Numbered from the stretch's first letter, positions 8,862 to 16,648 are shown. The stretch is 64,000 nucleotides of DNA from Actinomadura nitritigenes (GCF_017573545.1 NZ_JAGEOK010000038.1:1-64000), one strand, 5' to 3'. The notes: generated by a model from the sequence alone, not told the origin. A program made the numbers and translations.

Positions 8862-8901
8862 GTAGTACTACAACACGTAGTACGGAAGCCGGTAGTACTA
8901 C
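8862..8901. promoter_or_regulatory. Iterated BlaI-type operator (GTAGTAC every 15 bp)
   Basis: GTAGTAC occurs at 8862, 8877 and 8892, a strict 15-bp period. The first and third copies are parts of full GTAGTACTAC palindromes (8862-8871 and 8892-8901). BlaI/MecI/CopY repressors bind TACnnnGTA-type dyads, and the array lies directly upstream of the BlaI-like gene, so autorepression of the operon is the likely role. Confidence 0.75.
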
Positions 8902-8930
8902 CCGCCGTGGTGACCTCGCTCTCAGTCGGA

Positions 8931-8936
8931 TAATCT
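8931..8936 (+). promoter_or_regulatory. -10 box of the blaI-like gene, leaderless
   Basis: TAATCT (also readable as GATAAT at 8929) ends 7 nt before GTG 8944 with no ribosome binding site. The operator array sits in the -35 region and upstream. Confidence 0.5.
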
Positions 8937-8943
8937 GGACGTC

Positions 8944-9324
8944 GTGAAGGGTCTTGGAGAGCTTGAACGCACGGTCATGGAGGTTCTGTGGGCGCGGGAG
9001 GACGCCGGCGCCGGGGCCGCCACCGCCCGGGACGTGAGCCGTGCGCTGGCCCATGACCGCGACCTCGCCCACACCACGGTGATGACGGTGCTGGACAGGC
9101 TCGCCAAGAAGGACTTCCTCGAACGCGAGCGGGACGGCCGCGCGTGGCGGTACCGGCCGGTCGAGAGCCGGGAGAGCTACGTCACCGAGCTGATGCTGGG
9201 CGCCCTCGACGAGACGGGCGACCGCGACGCCGCCCTGGCGCACTTCGTCCGGTCGGTCTCGAGCGACGAGATCGACGTGATCCGCCAGGCCCTGGCCGGC
9301 ATCACGAAGGAACCACCGGCATGA
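8944..9324 (+). CDS. BlaI/MecI/CopY-family repressor
   Basis: This 126-residue protein has the family's winged helix (LGELERTVMEVLWARE, then ARDVSRALA, HTTVMTVLDRLAKKDFLERERDGRAWRYRP) and a C-terminal dimerisation helix bundle. In classical systems the paired M56 peptidase leads to repressor cleavage or inactivation. The gene starts at GTG 8944 and its stop overlaps the ATG of the M56 peptidase gene (ATGA), so the pair is one operon. The iterated GTAGTAC operator immediately upstream indicates autoregulation. No beta-lactamase or copper gene is adjacent, so the inducing signal is unknown. Confidence 0.88.
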   Translation: MKGLGELERTVMEVLWAREDAGAGAATARDVSRALAHDRDLAHTTVMTVLDRLAKKDFLERERDGRAWRYRPVESRESYVTELMLGALDETGDRDAALAHFVRSVSSDEIDVIRQALAGITKEPPA

Positions 9325-10229
9325 CCGGCACCGCCCTGCTCGCATTGATCTCCCTGGGGACCGTCGGCGGGGCGCACCTGCTGTCCCGGGCCAGGTGGAC
9401 GTGGCGCACCCCGCGCCTCGGCATCGCCCTCTGGCAGTCGCTCGGCCTGTGCTGGGGCGTCGCCACCATCGGGGCCCTGCTCGGCGTCGCGATGGCGCCG
9501 TACCGCAAGGGCGTCCTCGGCGGCATCCCCGGCCTCTACGCCGACCAGGCGGCCCGGCTCGACGCGGTGCACATGGCGGCGCTGCTGTCCGCGGTGAGCC
9601 TCGCCGCCGTGCTGCTGGTCATGCTGATGTACGCGGTCGTCCGCGTCGTCCGCGCCAGGCACCGGCACCGAGTACTCCTCGCCCTCGTCTCCCGCCGCGA
9701 TTCGGCCGTGCCCGGCACGCTGGTCCTCGACCACCCGGGCGCGGCCGCTTACTGCGTTCCGGGGGTCCGCTCGTCCAAGGTCGTGGTGAGCGCCGGGACG
9801 CTGGAGCTGCTGGACCGCGCCGAGCTGGCCGCGGTCCTCGCGCACGAGCGCGCGCACGCGCGCGAGCGCCATGACCTGGTGCTGCTGCCGTTCGCGTCGC
9901 TGCGCCAGGTCTTCCCGCAGTTCCGGCTGGTCGGGCGGTGCCTGGACGCGGTGGAGCTGCTGATCGAGATGGCCGCGGACGACCGGGCCCGGTCGGGGCG
10001 CCCGGCGCGCGAGCTGGCGACGGCGCTGCTGCGCTTCGCCGCCGCCCGCCCGGCGGCCGCGCCGTCCGGGACGCTGGGGGTGGCGTCCTCGGACGACATC
10101 CCGGTGATGGCGCGGGTCAACCGGCTGCTGGAGCCGAAGCCGCTGCCGCGCCGCGCCCGCCTCGCCGCGACGGCCGCCGTGCCGCTGCTGGCCGGCCTTC
10201 CGCTGATCCTGCTGGTGCTGCCCAGCTGA
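9321..10229 (+). CDS. M56-family membrane zinc peptidase (BlaR1/MecR1-like, no sensor)
   Basis: A 302-residue protein with hydrophobic segments at about 5-21, 36-60 and 85-110, then a cytoplasmic zinc-peptidase region with HERAH (175-179, the HExxH motif), and a last hydrophobic segment at about 275-300. It lacks the extracellular penicillin-binding sensor of BlaR1, which is common for actinobacterial M56 proteins. It is translationally coupled to the BlaI-like repressor gene and probably relays a signal to it by proteolysis. The start ATG 9321 is set by the ATGA overlap. Confidence 0.85.
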   Translation: MTGTALLALISLGTVGGAHLLSRARWTWRTPRLGIALWQSLGLCWGVATIGALLGVAMAPYRKGVLGGIPGLYADQAARLDAVHMAALLSAVSLAAVLLVMLMYAVVRVVRARHRHRVLLALVSRRDSAVPGTLVLDHPGAAAYCVPGVRSSKVVVSAGTLELLDRAELAAVLAHERAHARERHDLVLLPFASLRQVFPQFRLVGRCLDAVELLIEMAADDRARSGRPARELATALLRFAAARPAAAPSGTLGVASSDDIPVMARVNRLLEPKPLPRRARLAATAAVPLLAGLPLILLVLPS

Positions 10230-10272
10230 GCCGCGGGGGCCGGTGCCCGGCAGGCGGTCGCGACGGCCTTCC

Positions 10273-10740
10273 TCAGTCGGCAAGGACGGTCCCGTAGAGC
10301 CGGTCGACATGCAGCCGGATCACGAGCCGCTCGTCCTTGACCATCTGCTCCAGGAACGCCCGCTCGTCGGCGGGGTCGGGGAAGCCCGGCGTCATCGCGA
10401 GGAGCTCCCGCCCGGCGGCGTCGCCGGGCGTTTCGCTGATCGCGGACAGTTCCGCCCGTCCCTCGGCGACCACGAACGACAGGTGGTCCGGGGCGGACGC
10501 GTGAAGCGCGGCCCGGGGGTCGTTGCGGATCTGCCTGACCTTGGCGCGTCCGGCGGTGGTCGAGATCCGCACGATCCGCTCCGCCGGGTCCCAGGTGTAG
10601 ACGACGGTCGACAGGTGCGGGTGGCCGCTCTTCTTCGTGGTGGCGAGGACGGCGAACTGCTGCTCGCCGAGGAGGCGGGCGAGGTCGTCCTCGCCGACGG
10701 GCTTGGGGCCGGGTCCCTGTCCGGGGCCGTACGCGGTCAT
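10273..10740 (-). CDS. PPOX-class flavin/F420-dependent oxidoreductase
   Basis: A 155-residue split-barrel protein of the pyridoxamine-phosphate-oxidase-like superfamily: LLGEQQFAVLATTKKSGHPHLSTVVYTWD, then RISTTAGRAKVRQIRNDPRAALHAS. The length and the K-x2-Q-I-R-N-D-P-R motif fit the actinobacterial F420/FMN-binding TIGR03618-type group. GGAG lies upstream of ATG 10740. It sits 11 nt after the MFS exporter gene and is probably co-transcribed with it and the MarR regulator gene. It may reductively detoxify the compound that the pump exports, though the substrate is unknown. Confidence 0.8.
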   Translation of the reverse strand: MTAYGPGQGPGPKPVGEDDLARLLGEQQFAVLATTKKSGHPHLSTVVYTWDPAERIVRISTTAGRAKVRQIRNDPRAALHASAPDHLSFVVAEGRAELSAISETPGDAAGRELLAMTPGFPDPADERAFLEQMVKDERLVIRLHVDRLYGTVLAD

Positions 10741-10751
10741 GGTGATCTCCT

Positions 10752-12197
10752 TCAGGCGCTGGTGGGGACGGACTCGACGGGGGCGGGGGCGTCCGCGGCG
10801 GCCTTCGGGCTGCGCAGGACGAGGACGCCGACCAGGAACGCGGCGACCAGCAGGCCCGCCGAGACGGTGAACGCCAGGTGGTACCCGCCGGTCAGCGCGG
10901 CGGCCTCGGACCGGCCGTCCGCGCGCAGGTGCTCGGTGCGGGACGCGGCGAGCGTCGACAGCACCGCCACGCCGAGCGCCATCCCGATCTGCTGGACGGT
11001 GTTGAACAGCCCGGACACGAGGCCCGCGTCGTCGGGGCGGGCGCCGGACATCCCGAGGCCGGTCAGCGCGGGCAGGACGAGCCCGCCGCCGGCGACCAGC
11101 ACCATCACGGGCAGCAGGTCGGCCGCGTAGCTCGCGTCCTCCGGGATCCGGGCCAGCCACCCCATGGCGCCCATCAGCAGGACGAGCCCGGCGAGCAGCA
11201 CGGCGCGCTCGCCGAAGCGGCGGCTGAGGCGGGCCGAGACGAACAGCGAGATCGCGCCGATGGCGACGGCGGCGGGCAGCATCGCGAGGCCGGTCTGCAG
11301 CGCGTCGTAGCCGAGGACCTTCTGCATGTAGAGGGCGACGATGATCTGGAACGAGAACATCGCCGACAGCGACAGCATCTGCGCGAGGTAGGAGCCGGAC
11401 GCGTTGCGCGAGCGCAGCAGCCGCAGCGGCATCAGCGGGGTGGCGGCCCTCGCCTGCCGGACGAAGAACCCGGCGAGCAGGACCAGCGAGACGGCGCCGA
11501 GGCCGAGCGTGCGGCCCGACAGCCAGCCGTCGCTCTCGGCCTTGACGACGGTGTAGATGCCGAGCATCAGCCCGGACGTGACCAGCAGCGCGCCCGCGAC
11601 GTCGGCGCCGGCGCGCAGCCCGGCGCCGCGGTCGCGGGGCAGCGCGACGACCGCCAGCGCGATCGTGGCCAGCCCGATCGGCACGTTGATCAGGAAGATC
11701 CAGTGCCAGCTCAGCGCGTCGGTGAGGACCCCGCCGAGCACCTGGCCGATGGAGGCGCCGGCGGCGCCGGTGAAGCTGAAGACGCCGATGGCCCGGGCGC
11801 GCTCGCCCGGCTCGGTGAACAGCGTCACGAGGATGCCGAGGACGACGGCGGAGGCCATCGCGCTGCCGACGCCCTGCAGGAACCGGGCGGCGATCAGCAG
11901 GCCGGGTCCGGTGGCGGCGCCGGCGAGCACGGACGCGCCGGTGAACACCGCGTTCCCGGCGAGGAACATCGTCTTGCGGCCGATCAGGTCGCCGAGCCGC
12001 CCGGCGAGGAGCAGCAGGCCGCCGAAGGCGATCAGGTAGGCGTTGACGGTCCAGCTCAGCCCGGCGGCGGAGAAGCCGAGGTCGCGCTGGATGGACGGCA
12101 TCGCGACGGTGACGATGCTGCCGTCCAGGATCGTCATCAGCGCGGCGGCGGACAGCACGCCGAGAGCGGTCCCGCGGGACCGTGCGGACAGGTTCAT
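10752..12197 (-). CDS. MFS drug exporter, DHA2 (14-TM) type
   Basis: This 481-residue protein has about 14 hydrophobic segments and DHA2/EmrB-QacA signatures: motif A-like GRLGDLIGRKTMF between helices 2 and 3, and an N-terminal LDGSIVTVAMPSIQRDLGFS with the family's motif D1 acidic residue. It should be a proton-coupled exporter of lipophilic toxic compounds in the inner membrane. GGGAG precedes ATG 12197. It follows the MarR gene by 73 bp, and that gap holds an 8-bp inverted repeat that shares its core with the MarR promoter, so MarR control is likely. Confidence 0.88.
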   Translation of the reverse strand: MNLSARSRGTALGVLSAAALMTILDGSIVTVAMPSIQRDLGFSAAGLSWTVNAYLIAFGGLLLLAGRLGDLIGRKTMFLAGNAVFTGASVLAGAATGPGLLIAARFLQGVGSAMASAVVLGILVTLFTEPGERARAIGVFSFTGAAGASIGQVLGGVLTDALSWHWIFLINVPIGLATIALAVVALPRDRGAGLRAGADVAGALLVTSGLMLGIYTVVKAESDGWLSGRTLGLGAVSLVLLAGFFVRQARAATPLMPLRLLRSRNASGSYLAQMLSLSAMFSFQIIVALYMQKVLGYDALQTGLAMLPAAVAIGAISLFVSARLSRRFGERAVLLAGLVLLMGAMGWLARIPEDASYAADLLPVMVLVAGGGLVLPALTGLGMSGARPDDAGLVSGLFNTVQQIGMALGVAVLSTLAASRTEHLRADGRSEAAALTGGYHLAFTVSAGLLVAAFLVGVLVLRSPKAAADAPAPVESVPTSA

Positions 12198-12228
12198 AGG
12201 TCATCTCCCGTTCGAGGCGAACAGGAGA

Positions 12229-12267
12229 GACAGTAGCAGATAGTTTTGTTAGAGACGATCTACTGTC
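12229..12267. promoter_or_regulatory. Probable MarR operator before the MFS gene
   Basis: Inverted repeat GACAGTAG (12229-12236) / CTACTGTC (12260-12267) lies in the gap between marR and the MFS gene. Its ATCTACTG core (12258-12265) recurs at the marR promoter (12794-12801). Confidence 0.6.
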
Positions 12268-12270
12268 GAC

Positions 12271-12759
12271 CTACTTGTTGCGCTCGCGCTTGCGGCGCAC
12301 CGGCTGCGCCTGCTCCACCGGGGTGCTGAGGTGCCCCTCGGCGAGCCGCCGCAGCGCCCGCACGAGGACCTCGCGCTCGCCGTCCGGCAGCGATCCGAGC
12401 GCCTCCGCATGCACCCGGTCGACGATCTCCTGCCCCCGGCGGGCCGTCTCGGCGCCCTTCTCGCTGACGGCGATGATGCGCGCGCGCCGGTCCGTCGAGG
12501 ACGGGCGCCGCTCGGCGAGCCCGGCCTTCTCCAGGGCGTCCACCGTCACGACCATCGTGGTCTTGTCCATGTCGCCGATCTCGGCGAGCTGGATCTGGGT
12601 GCGCTCCTCCTCGAGCGCGTGCACGAGCACGCAGTGCATGCGCGGCGTCAGCCCGATCTCGCCGAGCGCCGCCGTCATCCGCGACTTCAGCACGTGCGAG
12701 GTGTGGTCGAGCAGGTAGGACAGGTCGGTCACGGCGTTGGCAGGGGCGAGCGCGGTCAT
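12271..12759 (-). CDS. MarR-family regulator
   Basis: A 162-residue MarR protein: helix LSYLLDHTSHVLKSRMTAALGE, winged helix LAEIGDMDKTTMVVTVDALEKAGLAERRPSSTDRRARIIAVSEKG, and a C-terminal dimer helix followed by a basic tail (RRKRERNK). It heads a three-gene unit with a DHA2 exporter and a PPOX oxidoreductase. TACTCT lies 6 nt before ATG 12759, so the mRNA is probably leaderless. A shared ATCTACTG motif at its own promoter and before the exporter suggests repression of both, relieved by a small-molecule ligand. Confidence 0.88.
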   Translation of the reverse strand: MTALAPANAVTDLSYLLDHTSHVLKSRMTAALGEIGLTPRMHCVLVHALEEERTQIQLAEIGDMDKTTMVVTVDALEKAGLAERRPSSTDRRARIIAVSEKGAETARRGQEIVDRVHAEALGSLPDGEREVLVRALRRLAEGHLSTPVEQAQPVRRKRERNK

Positions 12760-12765
12760 GGCTCC

Positions 12766-12801
12766 AGAGTACCCAGTGGTTCCGTTCCGGATTATCTACT
12801 G
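12766..12801 (-). promoter_or_regulatory. marR promoter with operator core
   Basis: On the minus strand TACTCT (12766-12771) is 6 nt before the ATG. CAGTAGAT (12794-12801), the core of the MFS operator, covers the expected -35 position. Confidence 0.5.
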
Positions 12802-12833
12802 CCATGCGCATCCGGATGGGATACCGTGAAGGC

Positions 12834-12872
12834 ATGAAGCGCACCGCGTGTCTGTGCTGGCGGCCGTCCTAG
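12834..12872 (+). CDS. Leader peptide MKRTACLCWRPS of the TrpRS attenuator
   Basis: A 12-codon frame with ATG at 12834 and TAG at 12870. It holds one Trp codon (12858-12860), and its last codons and stop overlap the first hairpin arm of the leader. Ribosome stalling at the Trp codon when charged tRNA-Trp is scarce should leave arm 2 free to pair with arm 3. An auxiliary Streptomyces TrpRS gene is known to be controlled by this kind of ribosome-mediated attenuation. Confidence 0.75.
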   Translation: MKRTACLCWRPS

Positions 12873-12930
12873 GACGGCCGACACCCACGCACGCCTCGGG
12901 CCGTCCGCTGGACGGCCCGCTCTCTTCTCC
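12861..12930 (+). promoter_or_regulatory. Transcription attenuator of the auxiliary trpS
   Basis: Four complementary arms lie in order: GGCCGTCC (12862-12869), GGACGGCC (12872-12879), GGCCGTCC (12899-12906) and GGACGGCC (12910-12917). Arms 3+4 extend to a 10-bp stem with a 3-nt loop and a pyrimidine-rich tail, acting as terminator. Arms 2+3 pair perfectly as antiterminator. Arms 1+2 form the competing hairpin over the leader peptide stop. Confidence 0.75.
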
Positions 12931-12976
12931 GCACCCGGGTCCGTCCGGCGGGCCCCGGAACCAGGAGGAGAGATAA

Positions 12977-14044
12977 ATGCACACCACCGAGCCCCCGCAG
13001 GCCGCCGAAGCGTCGCAGGCCACCGGCCCGTACCGCGACCTCGAAGCGCGCATCGCCGCCGACCCCGGCGCGTTCCGGATCCTGACCGGCGACCGGCCGA
13101 CCGGCGCCCTGCACCTCGGCCACTACTTCGGCACCCTCGCCAACCGCGTCCGGCTCCAGCGCGCCGGCGTCGACCTGTTCGTGCTGGTCGCCGACTACCA
13201 GGTGCTCACCGACCGCGACGTCGCCGACCGGCTCGGCGAGCACGTCGACGGCCTCGTCGCCGACTACCTCGCCGCGGGCATCGACCCGTCCACCGCGACG
13301 ATCTTCCGGCACAGCGCCGTGCCCGCGCTGAACCAGCTGATGCTGCCGTTCCTGTCCCTGGTCACGGTCGGCGAGCTGGGCCGCAACCCCACGGTGAAGG
13401 ACGAGATCGCCGCGTCCAAGCAGTCCTCGGTCAGCGGGCTGATGTTCACCTACCCCGTCCACCAGGCCGCCGACATCCTGTTCTGCAAGTCCAACCTCGT
13501 CCCGGTGGGCGCCGACCAGCTCCCGCACCTGGAGGTCACCCGGACGATCGCGCGCCGCTTCAACGACCGGTACGCCCCAGTCTTCCCGGTTCCGGACGCC
13601 CTGCTGTCGGCTGCGCCGACCCTCCTCGGCACCGATGGCCGCAAGATGAGCAAGAGCCGCGGCAACGCGATCGCGCTGTCGGCGTCCCCGGACGAGACGG
13701 CCCGGCTGATCAAGCGGGCGGTGACCGACGCCGACCGGCACATCGAGTACGCGCCCGACACCCGGCCCGAGGTGTCCAACCTGGTGCTGCTCGCCGCGCT
13801 CTGCCAGGACCGCGACCCGCGCGAGGTCGCCGCGGAGATCGGCGACGGCGGCGGCGCGGCGCTCAAGCGGACGGTGACCGAGTCGGTCAACGAGTTCCTG
13901 CGCCCGATCCGCGCCCGCCGCGCCGAGATCATGGCCGACCGCGGCCAGCTGCGCCGGGTCCTCGCCGAAGGCAACGCGCGGGCCGACGCGATCGCCGCCC
14001 AGACCCTCGACGAGGTCCGCGAGGCGATGTCCATGACCACCTGA
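12977..14044 (+). CDS. trpS: Auxiliary tryptophanyl-tRNA synthetase
   Basis: This 355-residue class I synthetase charges tRNA-Trp. The HIGH-type motif is ALHLGH (44-49) after TGDRPTG, and KMSKS is at 223-227. AGGAGGAG precedes ATG 12977. It stands alone behind a leader-peptide attenuator with four pairing arms. By analogy with the auxiliary, indolmycin-insensitive TrpRS of Streptomyces coelicolor, induced when Trp-tRNA charging falls, this copy may protect against TrpRS inhibitors. That role is inferred from gene type and leader, not tested here. A housekeeping trpS is expected elsewhere in the genome. Confidence 0.88.
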   Translation: MHTTEPPQAAEASQATGPYRDLEARIAADPGAFRILTGDRPTGALHLGHYFGTLANRVRLQRAGVDLFVLVADYQVLTDRDVADRLGEHVDGLVADYLAAGIDPSTATIFRHSAVPALNQLMLPFLSLVTVGELGRNPTVKDEIAASKQSSVSGLMFTYPVHQAADILFCKSNLVPVGADQLPHLEVTRTIARRFNDRYAPVFPVPDALLSAAPTLLGTDGRKMSKSRGNAIALSASPDETARLIKRAVTDADRHIEYAPDTRPEVSNLVLLAALCQDRDPREVAAEIGDGGGAALKRTVTESVNEFLRPIRARRAEIMADRGQLRRVLAEGNARADAIAAQTLDEVREAMSMTT

Positions 14045-14079
14045 GGACGCCCGGACCTCCTGGCTCGAGGCCGCGCCCC

Positions 14080-14118
14080 CCGCCGGGTCCGGCCGCGCGC
14101 CCCGCCGGGTCCGGCTGC
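14080..14118. repeat. Two tandem GC-rich repeats after trpS
   Basis: The unit CCCCGCCGGGTCCGGC occurs twice, about 21 bp apart, between the convergent trpS and TetR genes. It may be a slippage duplication or part of a weak terminator. Confidence 0.35.
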
Positions 14119-14122
14119 GGGC

Positions 14123-14764
14123 TCAGGACGGGTGCGGCCCGGCGGGCTCGCGCGGCTCGATGCCCCGGAGGGCGGTGGTCACCAGGTCGTCCACCGAGTG
14201 CGAGGGGGACGGCTCGGCGATGCCCCGCCCCTGGAACAGTGCCGACAGCACCGGCTCGTGGCAGGCGCCCACGATCATGGAGGTGACGGCGTCGACGCGG
14301 GCGCCGGCGTCGATGCGGCCGAGGCCGCGTTCGGCCTCGAGGTAGCCGCGCAGGCGGTGCCGCCAGTCCCGGTCCGGATCGCTCAGCCCGGCGAACCGGG
14401 CGAGGACCTCGGGCGTCGCGATCAGGCCGGTCAGCGCCGGGACCATCCGGCCGTGCAGGGCCAGGCCGTGGGCGACGTACGCGCGCAGGTTGCCCTCGAC
14501 CGTCCCCGTGCCCGGCGCGGGCAGGGGCCCCAGGCCGCTCTCGATCGCCGTGGCGTGGGCGCGCAGCGCGAGGGCGATCAGCTCCTCCTTGTCGGCGAAG
14601 TGGTTGTAGAGCACCCCGCCCGCGACGCCCGCCTCCTGGGCGATGGCCCGGACGGTCAGCCCCGCCGTCCCGCGCTCGGCGATCATCCGCTCGGCGGTCG
14701 CGATCAGGTGCTCGCGCAGGGTCCGGTCGCAGCCGCGCAGCGCGGCGGCCTTTCGAGGTGACAT
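14123..14764 (-). CDS. TetR-family regulator
   Basis: A 213-residue TetR protein. The N-terminal HTH reads LREHLIATAERMIAERGTAGLTVRAIAQEAGVAGGVLYNHFADKEEL; the remainder is the ligand/dimer domain. ATG 14764 (MSPRKAA) is preferred over longer in-frame options because it fits TetR length. It lies downstream of a methyltransferase gene in the same direction, separated by a 19-bp hairpin. Two tandem TGAACGCATGTTCA sites upstream of the methyltransferase gene are its likely targets. Confidence 0.85.
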   Translation of the reverse strand: MSPRKAAALRGCDRTLREHLIATAERMIAERGTAGLTVRAIAQEAGVAGGVLYNHFADKEELIALALRAHATAIESGLGPLPAPGTGTVEGNLRAYVAHGLALHGRMVPALTGLIATPEVLARFAGLSDPDRDWRHRLRGYLEAERGLGRIDAGARVDAVTSMIVGACHEPVLSALFQGRGIAEPSPSHSVDDLVTTALRGIEPREPAGPHPS

Positions 14765-14782
14765 CACCCCGCATCGTAGGGC

Positions 14783-14836
14783 CTGCGACGACGATGCCGG
14801 GGACGCGCCCGCGCGGGCCCGGCATCGTCGTCGCAG
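14783..14836. terminator. Perfect 19-bp hairpin between methyltransferase and TetR genes
   Basis: Arms 14783-14801 and 14818-14836 are perfectly complementary (CTGCGACGACGATGCCGGG and its complement) around a 16-nt loop. There is no T tract, as is common for actinobacterial terminators. It should end the methyltransferase transcript, and because it lies just upstream of the TetR gene it may also contribute to that gene's control region. Confidence 0.65.
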
Positions 14837-14873
14837 CCCACCGCCCCGTACCCGCCGAGGACCGCGCCCCGCC

Positions 14874-15683
14874 TCACCGCCGGGCCCGGACGAGCCAGGC
14901 GGTGCTGCGCAGCCGGACGGCGCCGTCCCGCTCGAACGGGCGCATCGCGTCGGTGATCGCGGCACGGAGCTCGGGGCCGTCGCCGAGGTTGTGGCGGATG
15001 GGGCCCCAGCCGGCGAGGAACCCGGCGGCGTCGGCGGCGTCCCGCCCCCAGACCTGCTCGGCGTGCACCGTCCGGCAGGTCACGTCGCGGAACCCGGCCG
15101 CGCCGAGGATCTCGCGGACGCGGTCCGGGTCGGACAGCGACATCGGCCCGGCGTGTCCGGTCACCGCCGCCGGCCGCGGCGCGATCGCGGCGAACACGGT
15201 GCCGAGGTCGGTCCCGGCGGGAGACGCCATGGCGAGGAAGGCCAGGCGGCCGCCGTCGCGAAGCGCGCGCCGGACGTTGCCGAACGCGGCGACCGGGTCG
15301 GCGAAGAACATGACCCCGAAGCGGCTGACCGCGGCGTCGAAGGCGGCGTCCGGGAAGGGGTGCACCTGCACGTCGCCCCGCTCGAAGCCGACGTTCGGGA
15401 CGCCCTCCCGCTCGGTGAGCGAGCGGGCGCGGGCCAGCATCGGCGCGGACAGGTCGACGCCGAGCGCCCGGCCGAGCCGGGCCCGCCGCGCGGCGAGCCG
15501 GGTGACGTGGCCGTTCCCGCAGCCGAGGTCGAGGACGTGGTCGCGGGGTCCGATCGCGGCGGCCTCCAGCAGGGCGCCGTTGAAGCCGTTGTTCACGGCG
15601 TCGTACCGGTCGTGGTGGCCGGCCCAGTGCTCGCCCTCGTAGCCGTTCCATGCCTCGGCCTGGGCCGTGTTGACGACGTCCAT
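14874..15683 (-). CDS. Class I SAM-dependent methyltransferase
   Basis: A 269-residue methyltransferase with motif I VLDLGCGNGHVTRLAA, an acidic motif II region (ALGVDLSAPML) and FERGDVQVHPFPDAAFDAAVSRFGVMFF. It belongs to the broad Methyltransf_11/25 group that methylates small molecules; the substrate is unknown. AAGGAGG precedes ATG 15683. Two tandem 14-bp operator units directly upstream, over the likely promoter, point to repression by the adjacent TetR protein. Confidence 0.85.
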   Translation of the reverse strand: MDVVNTAQAEAWNGYEGEHWAGHHDRYDAVNNGFNGALLEAAAIGPRDHVLDLGCGNGHVTRLAARRARLGRALGVDLSAPMLARARSLTEREGVPNVGFERGDVQVHPFPDAAFDAAVSRFGVMFFADPVAAFGNVRRALRDGGRLAFLAMASPAGTDLGTVFAAIAPRPAAVTGHAGPMSLSDPDRVREILGAAGFRDVTCRTVHAEQVWGRDAADAAGFLAGWGPIRHNLGDGPELRAAITDAMRPFERDGAVRLRSTAWLVRARR

Positions 15684-15699
15684 CGGAGCCTCCTTGTTG

Positions 15700-15727
15700 T
15701 GAACGCATGTTCATGAACGCATGTTCA
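15700..15727. promoter_or_regulatory. Two abutting TGAACGCATGTTCA operators
   Basis: Identical 14-bp units at 15700-15713 and 15714-15727 have TGAAC/GTTCA inverted arms. They lie between the ribosome binding site and the probable promoter of the methyltransferase gene, consistent with two TetR dimers. Confidence 0.65.
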
Positions 15728-15772
15728 TAATGAGGCCATGCTTCGCCGGAGGTCAAGCCCGGATGCGTTTCC

Positions 15773-16648
15773 TCAGCTCAGCGCGGTGACGAACGCGGCC
15801 GTCGCGGGATCGGCGGCGCGGGAGTGCAGCAGCTCCGTCCGGTGCACGACCCGGGGCGCGCGCACCGGCACCTCCGCGAGGCCCGCGCCGCCCGCCAGGC
15901 CCGCGGGGAGGACGGCCAGGCCGTGGCCCGCGGCGACGAGCGCGAGGAGGAACGGCAGGTCCCCGCCCTCGCAGGTCAGGGACGGCCGGAACCCGTCGCG
16001 CGAGCCCGTGGCCTGGCGCAGCGCGGCGAGCGGGACCGCGACGTCCGGGACGTCCAGCCAGAGCGCGTCGACCAGGTCGCTCAGGTCGGCGCCGGGACGC
16101 GGCGCCAGCGGATGCGCGGGCGGCAGGACCAGCACGAGCGGCCGCTCCGCGACGGCGACCGCCGCCAGCGGGACGGTGTCGGCCAGCCGGAGCGGGTCGT
16201 TGGGCGCGGTGATCCCGTCGACCAGCCCGATGTCGAGGTCGCCCGCCGCGACCGCCACGTCGATCTCGGCGCGGCCCATCACCCGCACCGCGGCCTCGAC
16301 GCGCGGGTGGGCGCCGCGCGCGCGGGCCAGCGGCGCCGCGACGTGGGCGGAGGCCAGCGGCGACGCGCCAACGCGCAGCCGGGCCCGCGGCGTCCCGGAC
16401 ATCCGGACGATCTCCGAGCGCGCCGCCTGGAGCCGCAGCAGGATCGGGCCGGCGTGCTCGAGGAGCCGCGCCCCCGCCTCGGTGGTGCCGACGGGCCGCC
16501 GGTGCAGCAGCGTGATCTTGAGGTCGTTCTCCAGCGACGCGATCTGCTGCGACACGGCCGCCTGCGTGTACCCGAGCTCGGCCGCGGCGGCGGAGAACGA
16601 GCCCGTCCGCACGACGGTGACGAACGTCCGGAGGAGGTGGGGGTCCAT
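15773..16648 (-). CDS. LysR-family regulator
   Basis: A 291-residue LysR protein. The N-terminal HTH is LLRTFVTVVRTGSFSAAAAELGYTQAAVSQQIASLENDL, followed by the substrate-binding domain. I chose ATG 16648 (MDPHLLRTFV). An in-frame start at 16684 is possible but would run the coding region through an ATAAG-N5-CTTAT dyad that looks like a LysR box. It is divergent from a GATase-like gene, the usual geometry for a LysR target. Confidence 0.85.
   Translation of the reverse strand: MDPHLLRTFVTVVRTGSFSAAAAELGYTQAAVSQQIASLENDLKITLLHRRPVGTTEAGARLLEHAGPILLRLQAARSEIVRMSGTPRARLRVGASPLASAHVAAPLARARGAHPRVEAAVRVMGRAEIDVAVAAGDLDIGLVDGITAPNDPLRLADTVPLAAVAVAERPLVLVLPPAHPLAPRPGADLSDLVDALWLDVPDVAVPLAALRQATGSRDGFRPSLTCEGGDLPFLLALVAAGHGLAVLPAGLAGGAGLAEVPVRAPRVVHRTELLHSRAADPATAAFVTALS

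Noticed and set aside
10273..12204. 643-residue minus-strand frame spanning the exporter and PPOX genes as a fusion
   Set aside because: Only its last part is the PPOX protein. Over the exporter it runs in the wrong frame and gives Arg/Pro-rich text, and the exporter has its own frame and start.
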